Shown here piece after piece: positions 45,663-57,060 of a stretch of DNA of 64,000 nucleotides. Below the pieces are notes generated by a model. That model was given only the letters and a program-made list of their open reading frames with translations, was not told the origin of the DNA and made no database searches. Within the stretch, counting starts at the first letter, position 1. Each line of letters starts with the position of its first letter. The stretch comes from Oikopleura dioica (taxonomy: Eukaryota > Chordata > Appendicularia > Copelata > Oikopleuridae), in contig OU015567.1 of assembly GCA_907165135.1 (NCBI GenBank), positions 14,017,001-14,081,000 of the forward strand, given 5' to 3'. The translations under genes were made by a program, and so were the position numbers.

Positions 45663-47581
45663 TCACATTGGCTGGGAAAACGAGACCTCCATCGACTCTG
45701 CCGCCATTCCATCAACCGCCGTTTGGATCTGCTCGGTGCCGTTGATTCTTGCATCGGTAAGCTTCGACACGCTCTCGGTCACCTGAAGAAAATCGTTTAA
45801 TATCGATGAAGAAATAGGTTGATTCTTACCTTGAAGAAGTTCTCGTGGCTGTACTTGTCATAAATGGTCTTGAGTTTCTTCTTAGGCGCCTTCGCGACCA
45901 TCTCGTTCAGCTTGAAGACCAGAGGGAGGAGTTCTTCTCGCTTGTAGCTCGTGTGGTACACGAGGGAGTCGTTCTAAGGAGGGAAGGTTTAGGAAATGAG
46001 AGTACTGAAAAGATCTTACCCAGGATTTGCCGAAGTGAAGGAGGGTCCAGAGGAGCGCTGCAGAAGCCATCTTGGATGCACTCTCTCTGGCAAACTGGTA
46101 CTCCATCAGAGTCAGTTCCAGAACATATCGAGCGAGGGTTAGCTAGAAAATCGGATGATTAGATTTGGTCGAAAGAGTTGATTAGTTACCTGCTTCATGT
46201 TGAATCCAACCACCTTGCCGTATCGTCGGAGACAGAGGTAGGAAACGGGCAAGTTGATGTCGAACTCAAGGACAGTCATGAGCTCGACTTCGAACTTGAG
46301 GATTTCTTCTCGGGTGTAGGCTTCGTCGCAGACGAATACCAAGTCGTCGACGTATGGAGGCATTCGATCCTGAAACGATTTGGTCAATTGAAATCATGGA
46401 GGAGAATTTCTTACGTAGAATTTGGAAGCGAGGAGGATCGCGCACGCGCCAAGCAGCTGCATGTTTTCTCTCTTGACGCTCTTCTTTGAGAGATAGAGGT
46501 CAATAAAGAGCACGGACAGGTAGAGCGACTCATGCGTGAGCTGGAAACTTTCTTGCATCTAAATAGGCAAATCAAAAAGGTCACGGTTGGATAAAGAGAC
46601 TGACCTCGACCTGCCAGTCGACGAGAATTTGGCGCATTTTTTCCGAGAGCTCAGGCTGACCGGACATGTAGTTTTGCACCATTTGCGCGTGTTCTCGAGC
46701 TCGAAAGTATTCAAAGCTAGCCATGGCATATTCGGAGTACTCGTTTGGATCTAAAAGTTGAAATAAGACTTCATGGAAACGCGCTTTTATGAAGAAAAAA
46801 GTGAAACTTTGCAATAATTGATCATCCCCTACCTTTATCTTGATCGATGTCGATCGCCGTCGGCTCTAGAAGTTTTCTCTCTCCGCTGATCTTCGCCGAA
46901 AAGGGGTCTTCGTGGTACGGTTTCTTTTTGTAATCAATCGCCAGCGAATGAATAGAGGTATCATCAGTTGGACTGGCGCGCTGAAAAGCTCATAAAACTA
47001 CGCCCTTTCCTCTTTTTCATACCTTTTTTCTGATCTTTTTCGGCTGCGATTGGGAAGTCGTAACTGCTTCGGCAACTTTTTTCACGGCCGCGCTGACGAC
47101 GCCCTGAATCAGATTTGATGAAATTTTCTGTTTGAGCTTGGCAAACTTACATTGTTTCTGACGCCCAGGACGGTTCGTGGCTTGTTCGTCTCCATCGTTT
47201 TCTGCTGCAAAAAGGGGTTAATAAATGAGTTGGTAAATGGGGGTAAAATATGCGAAATTGAACTAAAGAATCGATCGGTTTATCCAACTTGAAAATAATT
47301 ATTCTAGAGACAAGAGGAATGAATTCATCGGTCTTTAAGACTTGTCTCGGTAACCTGTGCAGAAAACCTGAGTCAGGCCAACAAAAACTTTAATTGAATT
47401 TTTTGATTGAAACTCAGTAGGAGCCCTGACTCAGGGTTTACACAGTTCAATTCTAGCGCTAAGCAAATAAACCGCAAAAGAGCCCAAAGAGAGACGCAAA
47501 AGATAAGCTTACCTGGAACGGGGCAACATCTTGGCTACTCTGCTGGCTGCTTTGGCTACTTCCAATTGACGTCTGCGACAT
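45663..47581 (-). CDS. CCNB3: cyclin B3
   Basis: Regulatory partner of CDK1/CDK2 in mitosis and meiosis, nuclear. Nine or so exons on the minus strand from ATG 47581. The N-terminal part is Ser/Gln-rich with a destruction box RTVLGVRNN (about residues 33-41), so anaphase-promoting-complex control is expected. The cyclin box follows: MRQILVDWQVE, SFQLTHESLYLSVLFIDLYL, QLLGACAILLASKFYDRMPP, then DDLVFVCDEAYTREEIL, LEFDINLPVSYLCLRRYGK and LTLARYVLELTLMEYQF. The second fold ends YDKYSHENFF, and a 38-residue tail stops at TGA 45663-45665. DINLPVSYxxLRRY and the VDD motif point to B3 rather than A or B. Introns are short GT-AG. Confidence 0.93.
47344..47449. mobile_element. CCTGAGTCAGG-family MITE, copy 5
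   Basis: Left CTCGGTAACCTGTGCAGAAA with CCTGAGTCAGG; right CCCTGACTCAGGGTTTACAC. It lies in the first intron region of cyclin B3. Confidence 0.6.
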
Positions 47582-49269
47582 TTTTTGATTGCTTGTCTTC
47601 TACTGTAGTGTTTTCTCTGATTACAGTAAGAAACAAGCGAAAGAGATCTCTACGACAGTAGTTTTAGCCGAGGAGACAAAAAACTACAATCTCTCTTCGC
47701 GCTCTTTTTTGGGTTGCTTCGTTGCTCGTGTTATTTTTTTGTCTGTTCAGTTCAAATCAGGCCGGGCAGCTCGTCCTGGGCCGGGCCGTTGCTCAAGCCG
47801 CGAACGGTGGCGCGCGCGGACGAATCAGCGACGCGCGCCACATTTGAAAGCAGCGCAAATGCCCACTTTTCAATTTTTAACGCGGAGAAACGAACCACTC
47901 TCAGCGGAAACATTCCATCAACGGCATTTTTTGGATTACCAAAATAATTGAATAAGCAAGTTTGCAAAAGTAACGAAAGTTTTCATAATGAATAATCGCT
48001 ATTCTTGAACTCCGGCGAATCTGCTCTGCGGCTACATTAAAAAAAGCCGCTACGCGGCTTTTCATTGAAGCGTTCATTTGAGGGCCTGATTCAGGATTCC
48101 TACACAGATTGCTGAATAAATTTTGTCTGAAATATATCAACTGATCAAACAGTCTTTCTTACAGACGATCCTTATCAGCAAAAAGGTGCTACACTTAGGA
48201 AAAGAACAATCTGATCCCCCGCTGAGATTATTGTCCGCGGTACCCTGCGCTGATGAATTTATGGCTGTCTTGGCCCGCTTCCAGGGCATCGTTTGAATTT
48301 TTCGCACCCTTTAGGTTGGAGATTTGCCACGGGAAGGAGAGATAAAATCCAAGTCGAAGGGTTAGGGACCTTTTTCACGGCGAAAGAGTTGAAATGGCAG
48401 ATTTCGAACTTCAACTTGGTCATCAAGTTGGTGGATCAGGAATTGCCCTATTCAAATGCCAAGGGCTGACTTTATGATTTGGGCTTGAGTACGGTACGAA
48501 AAGGTTATTCGGGCCCTTATTTATCATGAGGACAGTTCTGGGAAGAAGAAGTAGCTCGCTCTAAAAGTTCTAAAAGTGATCTTCCGATCGATCGGTTGCG
48601 ATTGCTGAGCGGCTCAATTTTCTGCGATGCATGAAGCCCCATCTGGACCGGCTTCAAAAAATTTCAACCCCCTTCTCACGCTTCTTTCCGCTAGACTGAA
48701 ATTACACTACAGGCAAGCCAAAAGTCAAGTACAGTCACATGAAACAAGATACAAGAAGTCAGTTTACAGATCATTTATTTACTTTCATCAATAACAATTT
48801 AATTATAACGACGTTATTTGAGATGTAAAAGCAACATTTTATATTTGTATGCATCTAACAGGTTATAATTAACAATCATCAGTATTATAATATCAGGTAA
48901 ATTATTTGTATTGCTATAATAACTCTTCAACGCGCTAAAATCTATTATAATTGGTTGAGAAAATACATTTTATAAAAAGGTTTTTTAAGAAAATCTTCTT
49001 CTATCGAAAGAATCTTCTCATTACCAAAACAATAATTTTAGTGGATAAATCTTCATCTTCATTTTTTTAATTTTCAGAATGGCGCGTCGTTTTTTTTCCC
49101 AGCGTCCGCCCACGCGATAGTTTGTTCTTTCTTTATTCTGTTTTATTGCGGCGAAGGGGAACTCTTCCGAAAGCACTTTTCTTCCTAGAGAATAGAGAGA
49201 AGAAACAGTCGTATCGTCTGGCAGACAGAAGCTGGCTTGCAGTCAAAAGGCTCAAGAAAGAGGGGCGAA
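47582..49269. other. intergenic, divergent promoters
   Basis: GC-rich patch 47760-47900 just upstream of cyclin B3 with GCGCGCCA and TTTGAA words that could serve E2F or CHR-type cell-cycle control (inference only). A CCTGAGTCAGG-family piece lies at 48012-48112, including the palindrome AAAGCCGCTACGCGGCTTT. No gene seen. Confidence 0.45.
48012..48112. repeat. CCTGAGTCAGG-family piece, copy 6
   Basis: GGGCCTGATTCAGGATTCC then TACACAG on the right, AAGCCGC palindrome in the centre; the left end is eroded. Confidence 0.5.
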
Positions 49270-51142
49270 ATGTCAGACGAGGAGGAAGAATTGATTTCCA
49301 ACGGGACGGATTTTTATTGTTTATTAGCCACTGTGAAATAAATAACTTTGCTTATTGATGACCCCCTTTTTCGATAAATTTCTAAGTAATAATTTTGGAA
49401 AAGCATAAAAATCCGTGAAAAGGAATCGGAGAAGACGGTGACGGAAATGGAAACATCGCTCGATACAACTCAAATGGACACGAAAGTGATCGAGACTCAA
49501 TCAGCCAAACGAACAGATGGAAACGACCAGAGAGCTTCTCCAGATCAAATGGCCCTTCTGCAAAGGTACGGCCTTAGAGAAGTTGGTGTTAAAAACCATT
49601 GTAGCGCGCAAATACGGCAAATACACCCCTGCTAAAGTTGCGCACTCCAGTTCCAGCGATTTGGACCTCGCCGCGATTGAAGTCGAACCAACTTCTGGAC
49701 AGACGCTACAAAAAAGCCTGGAACAAGATCCTGCCTCATCTAAACACTGCCGACAAATTCGCTGTCTATAACACAAACACCCACTTTCGCATCGAACATG
49801 GCGAGCAACTCGAACAGGTTTACAATCAATCCCTCATCGTTTCTAAAAAGAGCTTCAGTACGCCGTAAAAGAAGTCGAAAAAGTGTCGATGCGTCTTTTC
49901 GGCGCCGAAGCCGAAGGAAGACGCCTCGCCAGAAGCTACGACAATGACAACTGGTCGCTCTTTAGGGCGTTCATGTGGATCAACGAACAGACCTACCACT
50001 CGGTCTACACCTTTTTCAGATACTGCCTGCGCGAACGAAGACAACCTTCGAATCTGGCCATGTTGCTCAAGGTATGTTGCTAAACATTTTCGCCCCTCCC
50101 ATTCTAGTGTTTTTTTTTTCAGGCCAACACACTGTCAAAACTGATAAAGCAAGATAGAATCGCCCTCTACGCTCAAAATCTACGTTATCTCTTCAATAGG
50201 TACACTTCCGAAAGGTATATAAAACGACTTATTCTCAATTATAAGCAGCTTATAATTGATCTATTTTAATAGATTGAAATCGCTTGCAAAGTTGCTCACG
50301 CTTGTTTATGTAGGACGCACGTCGAAACCTGCGAGCTAACAGAAAGCCCAGATTGGTACATTGCCTTCGACCCTCACACCGATCAGCTACTGGTGCTAGA
50401 TTTGTCAAGTGGCTTCATAGAAATGCAAAAACAAGTTTACTGTATTCATCAAGACTCGCTCAGGTCAGTCTCTTTTTCCTCAAAGAGGATCTCCCTGTTT
50501 TGACGGGCAAGCACTTGTTTAAAACAAAACATTAGTTACGGCTACCAACACTTGGCCGGTCTTCTGAATGGCACTTTTCTAAAAGGTAAAAAATCTTTCG
50601 TTTATCAAATCATTAAACTTTCTGCTTATAAGAAAACATCTGCGTCATCTTCAACGATTTAATGGAATCGAGGCGACTGAATATCATCGATCTGGCTGCG
50701 GAAAATGTCCGCTGCATCGATGCCGACTTTCTAGGCCTCTTCAACGAATCCCGCCTCGCCTGTCTCAAAGAAGTCCAAGACAAACTGTCGTTTATGATGG
50801 GCCAGAAGATATTCAAAGAGTCTCTCAGAGACATTATTGAGAATTTCCCGCTGGAAGAGTGGAAGAATTTGAAAACGATTGGCGCTTCTCTTCTTAGTTT
50901 CGACATGTAAGAAAAATATTGTCGCTGGAATTTTTGTCGCCAGTTTTTTTACTTATTTTTTAACTTATAGAGAAGAGGACAAATCGATCAAAGCCGAGTG
51001 CATGTTCACGATGAAATCTGTGACGCTGCATGAATTTCCCGCATCGTTCAAGTTCTTCGCCGCCTTCACCATCCCTCAAGAATCAGACGAAGTCTCCGTC
51101 GAATCCGTTTTCAGAGGCTTCGAAAAATTACCCGATCACTGA
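49270..51142 (+). CDS. unrecognised intracellular protein, multi-exon
   Basis: Start ATG 49270 (MSDEEEELISNGTDFYCLL), then an intron of about 90 nt into an acidic, Thr-rich exon (SEKTVTEMETSLDTTQ). Long well-formed exons follow. One reads LLDRRYKKAWNKILPHLNTA, FAVYNTNTHFRIEHGEQL, LARSYDNDNWSLFRAFMW and YTFFRYCLRERRQPSNLAM. Later exons read LLVLDLSSGFIEMQKQVYCI, YQHLAGLLNGTFLK and NIIDLAAENVRCIDADF, and end VSVESVFRGFEKLPDH at TGA 51140-51142. The chain is soluble and mostly helical, without signal peptide or membrane segment. The frame slips by one base at the A5 run 49845-49849; one more A restores it (VSKKELQYAVKEVEK). The join near 49565-49640 is not settled. I considered CENP-N and sorting-nexin families and found no real match. 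Confidence 0.65.
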
Positions 51143-51984
51143 TCAGTTCACCACCTGAAGTTCCAGAAAAAACAAGCACCCTCTTTGCTTCACGAAAAAA
51201 GACAATTCAAAATTGTCGAAAGTTACATGTAAACACACTCATCCGCAATTTTCATATTTATCACTTCGCCAGTTTCCAAAAAGTTACAGTAGAAAAATTC
51301 AAAATTGCGACCCAGGAGACAATTATTATTGATAAGATTTGTCCGTTTCACTGAAAAAGAACATCACTAATAAAAGACAAACAAAAAGGTCAGTCCAAGT
51401 TCTTCATCTTGAGTTCTTTCTTTTTGAATATTTAATCATGAACGAGGCTCGTTCCATTTTAAAATTGAAGGCATGAATCATCAACGAAAATTGATCGACA
51501 AGGGCGCTTGTGTAGGAGAAACCGTGTTCGATTTGAAAGAGATAGGTTGAAAAAGAATACTCTACTGTTTCTAAGACTGAGTCAGCAACTTGTGTGGATA
51601 CCTGAGTCAGGGTTCTGATAGAGTTTCAATAAAAAGCTGAGTTGAGATTAAAAAAAGCCGCAAATTAGAGTTTTATTGAAGGTCTTCCGGGGCCCTCAGG
51701 TTTCTATACAGGCTTTTGAGCCCAAGTATGAGAGAATCAGGAATGACCAGTTGTGGTCAGGGTCAATCTCTTTCATTTTGCCTTGTGAGTCAGCTGTTTA
51801 CTCTTCGTGTCTAGGATCATGCTTGCACGCAAGTTTATTTTTATGACGATTTTTGGCGACCACCCAACTCTATTATTTTCTCTTGCCCAATCATTCTGAG
51901 CTGCTCCTATTCTATTCTTTGTTTCCTGTTTTTGACTTTTTGGACCCAGATCATTCAGATTTGCGTTTTTCAGAGAATCGAAAA
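51143..51984. other. intergenic upstream of CPT1
   Basis: Contains a CCTGAGTCAGG-family element at about 51590-51722 (left TTGTGTGGATACCTGAGTCA, right CTCAGGTTTCTATACAGG). Nothing else is seen. A CAG directly before the CPT1 start could be a splice or spliced-leader acceptor. Confidence 0.5.
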
Positions 51985-54946
51985 ATGGACGTTGGGACGA
52001 AGAATCCCGTTCTGGATTTGGAAGCGCTGCGCGTTTCAATCTCCAGAACTCCTTCTGTTCTCGTCATTTTGTCCACCATCACTGCTTACATCATCAAGGT
52101 GTTCGACAAGAAGCCCGCTTCATTCGAGGTACGAAGCGGAATTACTCTTCTTTGTCTTCAAAATTTGAAATTTTAGTTGGTTGAGAAAAATGTGTTGTTT
52201 TACATTTCCGAATATATTTCTCCTGAATCATTTGGTGAATCAATCGAGTTCTCCATTTCCGTTTTGCTGCTCTGGCTTTCGTACTCGCTCTGTTACAATC
52301 TTTTGCTCCGATGGACTTTGACCTACAAGGTTAGATCAAGTTTAAAGTTGTCCTCTTATGAAAGAGCTTAGGGCTGGATTTTCGAAGGTCGCGGAAATAC
52401 GACTCTGTTCACGCGAGTCTGGGCGGTCTCGCTGAGACTGCTCACTGCTGGAAAACGAGGCTTTAGCTATTTCTATCAATTCTGCCCGCATCTGCATGTC
52501 CCCGAGTTGGAAAACACCGTCCGAAGATATCTTCAATCGATGAAGCCGCTCATCACGGACAAAGAATTCGCCGAATTGAAGCGACTCTCTGACGATTTTT
52601 TAACCGGGGTCGGTCCAGCGCTGAACTCTGCCCTCACCAAGAAATCCTGGCTGTCGACGAATTACGTAACTGACTGGTGGGAAGAATACGTTTACCTTTC
52701 CTCACGAGATTCATTGATGATCAACTCGAACTACTTTGGGCTCGGGCAAGAACGAATTCCTTCCTTCCGAAGCACCTCCCGCATTGCTGGTTATGTCTGG
52801 CTGGGGTCGGCAACTCGACACTCAAATCTCGTGTCGAGTCGAGTCGAGTCGAGTTCATTTTTCTTCAGCGAGTGTCGAGTCGAGTCGAGTTGTGTCGAGT
52901 TTTGAAAATGTAATGATATTCATGATCATGATATACATGATCCAAAATTTTGCCTCGACCGGCTTTCAAAGGTGGTCTACCTCGGAAAATTTTTGAAAGA
53001 GACGATGACTTCGGCATTTTTGACCGTCAATGTCACTAATTCATCGCGAAAGATTTCAGCCTAAGTTATGAAAACTCGACAAAACTCGACAAAAACTCGA
53101 CACAACTCGACAACTCGACATAACTCGACACTCAAATTGACTGTCGAGTCGAGTCGAGTTATCAAAAACTCAACTCGACTCGACTCGACAACTCGACTGT
53201 CGAGTTTTTGAGTTGTCGAGTTGCCGACCCCAGATGTCTGGTCCCTGTTAAAGTGGAGAAAAGACGCTGTCATCGACGGAAAAGTGCCACCAATCAAGCT
53301 TCAAAAGCTCGTCCCTCTCTGCCCGATGCAGTACAAACGCGCTTTCGGCACCAATCGCACCCCTGGAAAAGACAAAGACGCCCTAGTGCTCCACGAACAG
53401 AGCAGTCACATCGTCGCATTTTCCAAAAACGCCGTTTACAGCATCGAAGTGGTGGATAAAAACGGTGAACACCTTCTCACCCCGAAGCAGCTAGAATCGA
53501 CCTTCGACGCGATCCGGAAATCAGAACCGACGGAAGCGGAAAAAATCGAATATCTCGCCGCTGGAACTGCGCTTTCTCGTGACAAGTGGGCATCGATCAG
53601 AGAAGCGATCAATTCCGATGCGCAGAATGAATATTCCTTGCAGAAAATTGAATCGGCTTTGTTTCATGTTTGGCTTGACGATTCGCCGGCAAATGTTTCC
53701 AAGCCCGCTTCAATGGTCGAGTTTGCCAGGAGATGCCTCCACGGATCTGGACAAAATATCTGGTTTGACAAGTGTTTTTCCATCATTGCCGCTTCGAATG
53801 GCCATATCGGACAAAATGTCGAGCACACATGGGCCGATGGAGCTGTCATTCTTCACATTACGGAAGAAGTCCAGGTTTTGGAACACTTGCTGATCGAATA
53901 CGCGCCTGATACAGGAATGATTCTCAGCAAAGAGAAAGAAATCACCCCAGAATTGGAAATTCTCAAATGGAACTCGCTTGAAGAACCTCTCGCGCAAATA
54001 TCAAAAGGTAAATTTTCTTCAAGGAGTCGATAGATAAACCTGAAATAATAGAACTGCCAACCGTCGAGAAAGAAATCAACAATCTTTCGTTATCGCAACT
54101 CACCTTTACCAAATTCGGCAAGATCGAGATCAAGAAGTGGCGCCTCTCGCCCGATGCAATTTGCCAATTGGCCTACCAACTCACCAATTTCAAGATTAGA
54201 AACAAATTCTCCATGACGTACGAGGCTGCCCTTGCTCGCATTTTCAAGGTAGAAAGTTTACTCAGCCATGAATTTTTCTTCAAAAATTGCTTTCTAGGAT
54301 GGTCGGACGGAAACAATCAGAAGTTGTACTACTGCCTCAGCTACTTTTGTGAAAGAAATGCTCAACAAAAAATCAGACAATCGTAAGTCGATTAATTTGT
54401 TTGGTTCTTTTAAGTAAGAAAATTCTTCAGAAAAGCGACGAAACGCCTTGAAAGCGGCAGTTACGACTCACGGAGAATTGACAAAGCACGCAATGGTCGG
54501 AGAAGCTGTTGATCGTCACTTATTTGCCCTTTGCGTTGCCTCTCGTGGGTTGAACATGGAACATGAGTTTTTGAACAAATACAGAAACGCGAAATGGGAA
54601 AATGTCAGCGGCTGGGAGCTTTCTACCAGGTAAAATGCTTCTTGAAATATCTTTGTTGAACAAAATTGAAGCTGCGCTCCAGTTGCTCTTGGAGAACTTT
54701 ACAACCCGAAAAAGTATCCTCATTTGGAAACGGTCTTTACCGGTTTTGGCTGGACCAATGGCTTCGGAATCGGGTAAGAAGCAGTTTTATTAGACAGGAG
54801 TCTTTACCGGAAATTCTAGTTACATAATCGGCGACGATCGACTGGTCTTCTCTGTTTCTTCATCGAAACAACAAAATCTCGATTCGCAACAATTCTGCGA
54901 AACACTCGCAGAATCCCTCCTTGAGATTAGCGCTCTCTTCGACTGA
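51985..54946 (+). CDS. CPT1: carnitine palmitoyltransferase 1, interrupted by a transposon
   Basis: Outer mitochondrial membrane enzyme that makes acylcarnitines, the control step of fatty-acid oxidation. From ATG 51985 there are two membrane segments (SVLVILSTITAYIIKVF; FSISVLLLWLSYSLCYNLLL). Family motifs follow: WLSTNYVTDWWEEYVYL, MINSNYF, PLCPMQYKRAFGTNRTPGK, then HIVAFSKNAVY and FDKCFS. The catalytic His lies in VEHTWADGAV. Later motifs are FSMTYEAALARIFKDGRTE, RSCTT, EAVDRHLFALCV and FTGFGWTNGFGI before the stop at 54944-54946. The N-terminus is about 40 residues shorter than vertebrate forms. A 433-bp element (52801-53233) with an 8-bp duplication lies in the coding exon between GYVW and SLLKWRK and brings stop codons. 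Element plus one duplication is 441 nt, so precise loss would restore the frame. As shown, this copy could not make full-length enzyme unless the insert is removed. Confidence 0.9.
52793..53241. mobile_element. hAT-like element with TCGAG pentamer satellite, inside CPT1
   Basis: ATGTCTGG stands at 52793-52800 and again at 53234-53241. Between them, 433 bases begin CTGGGGTCGGCAACTCGAC and end with the exact inverted copy. An 8-bp target duplication and a C-T-GGGGTCGGCAA terminus fit the hAT superfamily. The body is mostly TCGAG and ACTCGACA units on both strands, so it can fold on itself. No transposase is encoded. Confidence 0.85.
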
Positions 54947-55162
54947 AAACATTCTCCTTTTACCAATATCTTCAATTACTATCTTCAATTAACATTATTA
55001 AAGTTAATCGTCTTCAGTGTTCACGTCCGTTCTGATTCATTACTTTTCCTTGAAAATATAAATGTCTATTTCTTCATTAAAAATATGCTGTCAGTATTTT
55101 GTAGAAACAAAATACTACCTTATGAAGACTTATTCTTTCTTGGAATGTTGATATATTATATT

Positions 55163-56747
55163 TTAAGCAGATAAGAGACTTTCAGTGTCAGAATCAGTTT
55201 CGGCAGATTCAGTTCTTCGAACTGGTGCTTTTTGGATTTGTACCGCTTTTCCGAATGATATTTTAGCAAAGATAAAGACCCAAACTGATAAAAGTCCAAC
55301 AATCATCGATGGTTTGTGAAAACTGTCAGTCGCAAGAACCAGTTTATACAGTAGTAAGTTAGCAGCTTTGGCAAATACGGAGGATATCAGCATCGTTCCA
55401 AAGGCAAGTGAAAAATACTAAAAGAAATTAAAATTGAGGACAAAAGGGGGGTCTACTTTTGGTTCATAAACAAGGAGTAGAAGTGGCGGCCAAAGAGATC
55501 CAAATGCTCGCCCTAATAAAGCCGTGATAACCGAGAAGTACCCGAAGATTTCTCCTTGAAAGCTGCCTAAAATTCCAGACGCTACAAAAAGCGCCCCGCA
55601 GAAGCCGTAGAAAATACCAATTCCGATCGCTTTTCCGAATTCATTTTCACCAACAGACAATTTTCGGTCGAGAAAAGTGATCGTAAAACCGGGAATAAAA
55701 GAGAGTCCAAGCATGATTAGATTTGCATATTCTTTGAAATTATTGAGCGCGATTTGGAAATGCTCGCCTCCGATCCAGGTGGGCCAGCTCGAGCCCATCC
55801 AAGCTTCAAATTTGTGTAATTCTTATGAATTTGAAGGAATAGCTTACCGGCGAACGTGAGGCTCCTCAGACTGAAGGCTGAATATCCGATGCAGATGAAA
55901 TAAATCATTGGTTCGCGAAGAATCGCTTTCAAAGAAGCATCAGTAGTTCGTTCAATTTGATCGTCTCCTCTAACTTCTTGTTGGTTACAGAGGGCTCTGC
56001 GTTTATACAGTGAGTACTCAGACTCTACTTTTTGTGGCAGATGATGTGGGGTCAGAAAAATGATTCTTGGAACTTTGAGTAGAATCGTCAGCGCTCCGAG
56101 AAATGAGAAAATTGTATTTAGGGAGTAGCCAAGATCATGAAAGTATTGAATGGCAAGAAAGGAACTTGAAGATGCAGAATATAGTCCAGCAAATGTCGTC
56201 ATCAGAATTACTGTCCATTTCGGAATCGCTCGTGGAATTTGAACGTTCATCAAGTGGCTAAGAAAACCAGCAGTGCTGATGAGAAGGTATCCAGGGAAGA
56301 GAAAGGTTTGGTTGATATTGATCAGTGCAAGGAAGAGAAAGCCAATTGTGGTGAGAAACAAAGAAATAAGGGAACACGAGAAGTGGCCCCATTTAGTGAT
56401 CATTGCCCCAGAAAGAAGGCTGGAGCTACTGACTGCGATCGTTGTGATTGTATACAACTCGTTGAATAACTATATCTTTTAACGACAATCTTGACATTTT
56501 CCATTACCTCGTCTCTTTTCGAGCAATCGTTAGCATTGCAATAATCAACAAATAAATTTTCTTTGCGCATAATATTCGTAAATATGCCCCAGCCATGATA
56601 CAATCCGTTGAGAAAAAATGTCTCGATTAGACATAAGATTACTGCAGTCCAATTCCCGAGGATACTCATCTCTACCGCGTCTGTGTACTCTTGGAAAACA
56701 CGGATTAGGAACGATGAGCTAAATGGTAAATCTGCTTTCTGAGTCAT
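55163..56747 (-). CDS. major facilitator transporter, SLC43-like
   Basis: Twelve-helix membrane transporter; SLC43 members carry large neutral amino acids or nucleobases. The minus-strand start is ATG 56747. Exon 1 has TM1 (NWTAVILCLIETFFLNGLYHG) and a Cys-bearing loop ending CSKRDE. A 38-nt GT-AG intron then joins to LFNELYTITTIAVSSSSLLSG, which aligns with the family segment DE-FNLxFTxxSF. Later helices include LISLFLTTIGFLFLALI, LLISTAGFLSHLMN, IFSFLGALTILLKVPRIIFL, MIYFICIGYSAFSLRSL, YANLIMLGLSFIPGFTITFL and MIVGLLSVWVFIFAKISF. The C-terminal tail is acidic (ESAETDSDTESLLSA). A GLYHGWG element replaces the usual GWPS-type motif, so substrate is open. Confidence 0.75.
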
Positions 56748-57060
56748 AACTTGCCCTCACAAAACACGGTCGTACTCTGAGCCTTTTCAATAACATAAAA
56801 GTTACAATTAAATGTGATTGATGAATTGTATTTATTCATGCAGTTAAGTATTCGAGAATTCTCTTGAATTTTGTCTATTCTATTGTTCTATAAATTATAA
56901 ATTAATTGATGTTAATTTTTTTGAATTATTTTTACAAGTATTATTTGAAAGGAAAAAACCAAAGATAATGACGGAAAATTCAAGAGATCTCAAAAACGGG
57001 TTGGAACTTTGTACAGGCTTTTTTGAATTTCGACTATTGTAGATACTTTTGTACAGTAAA
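56748..57060. other. intergenic
   Basis: AT-rich spacer; several AATTATAAATTAATT-type words. Nothing coding seen. Confidence 0.4.

Noticed and set aside
52801..53233. The CPT1 insert as an ordinary intron
   Set aside because: No GT donor with an AG acceptor near its ends keeps the reading frame; inverted ends and the 8-bp duplication mark a transposon. Non-canonical removal is not excluded.
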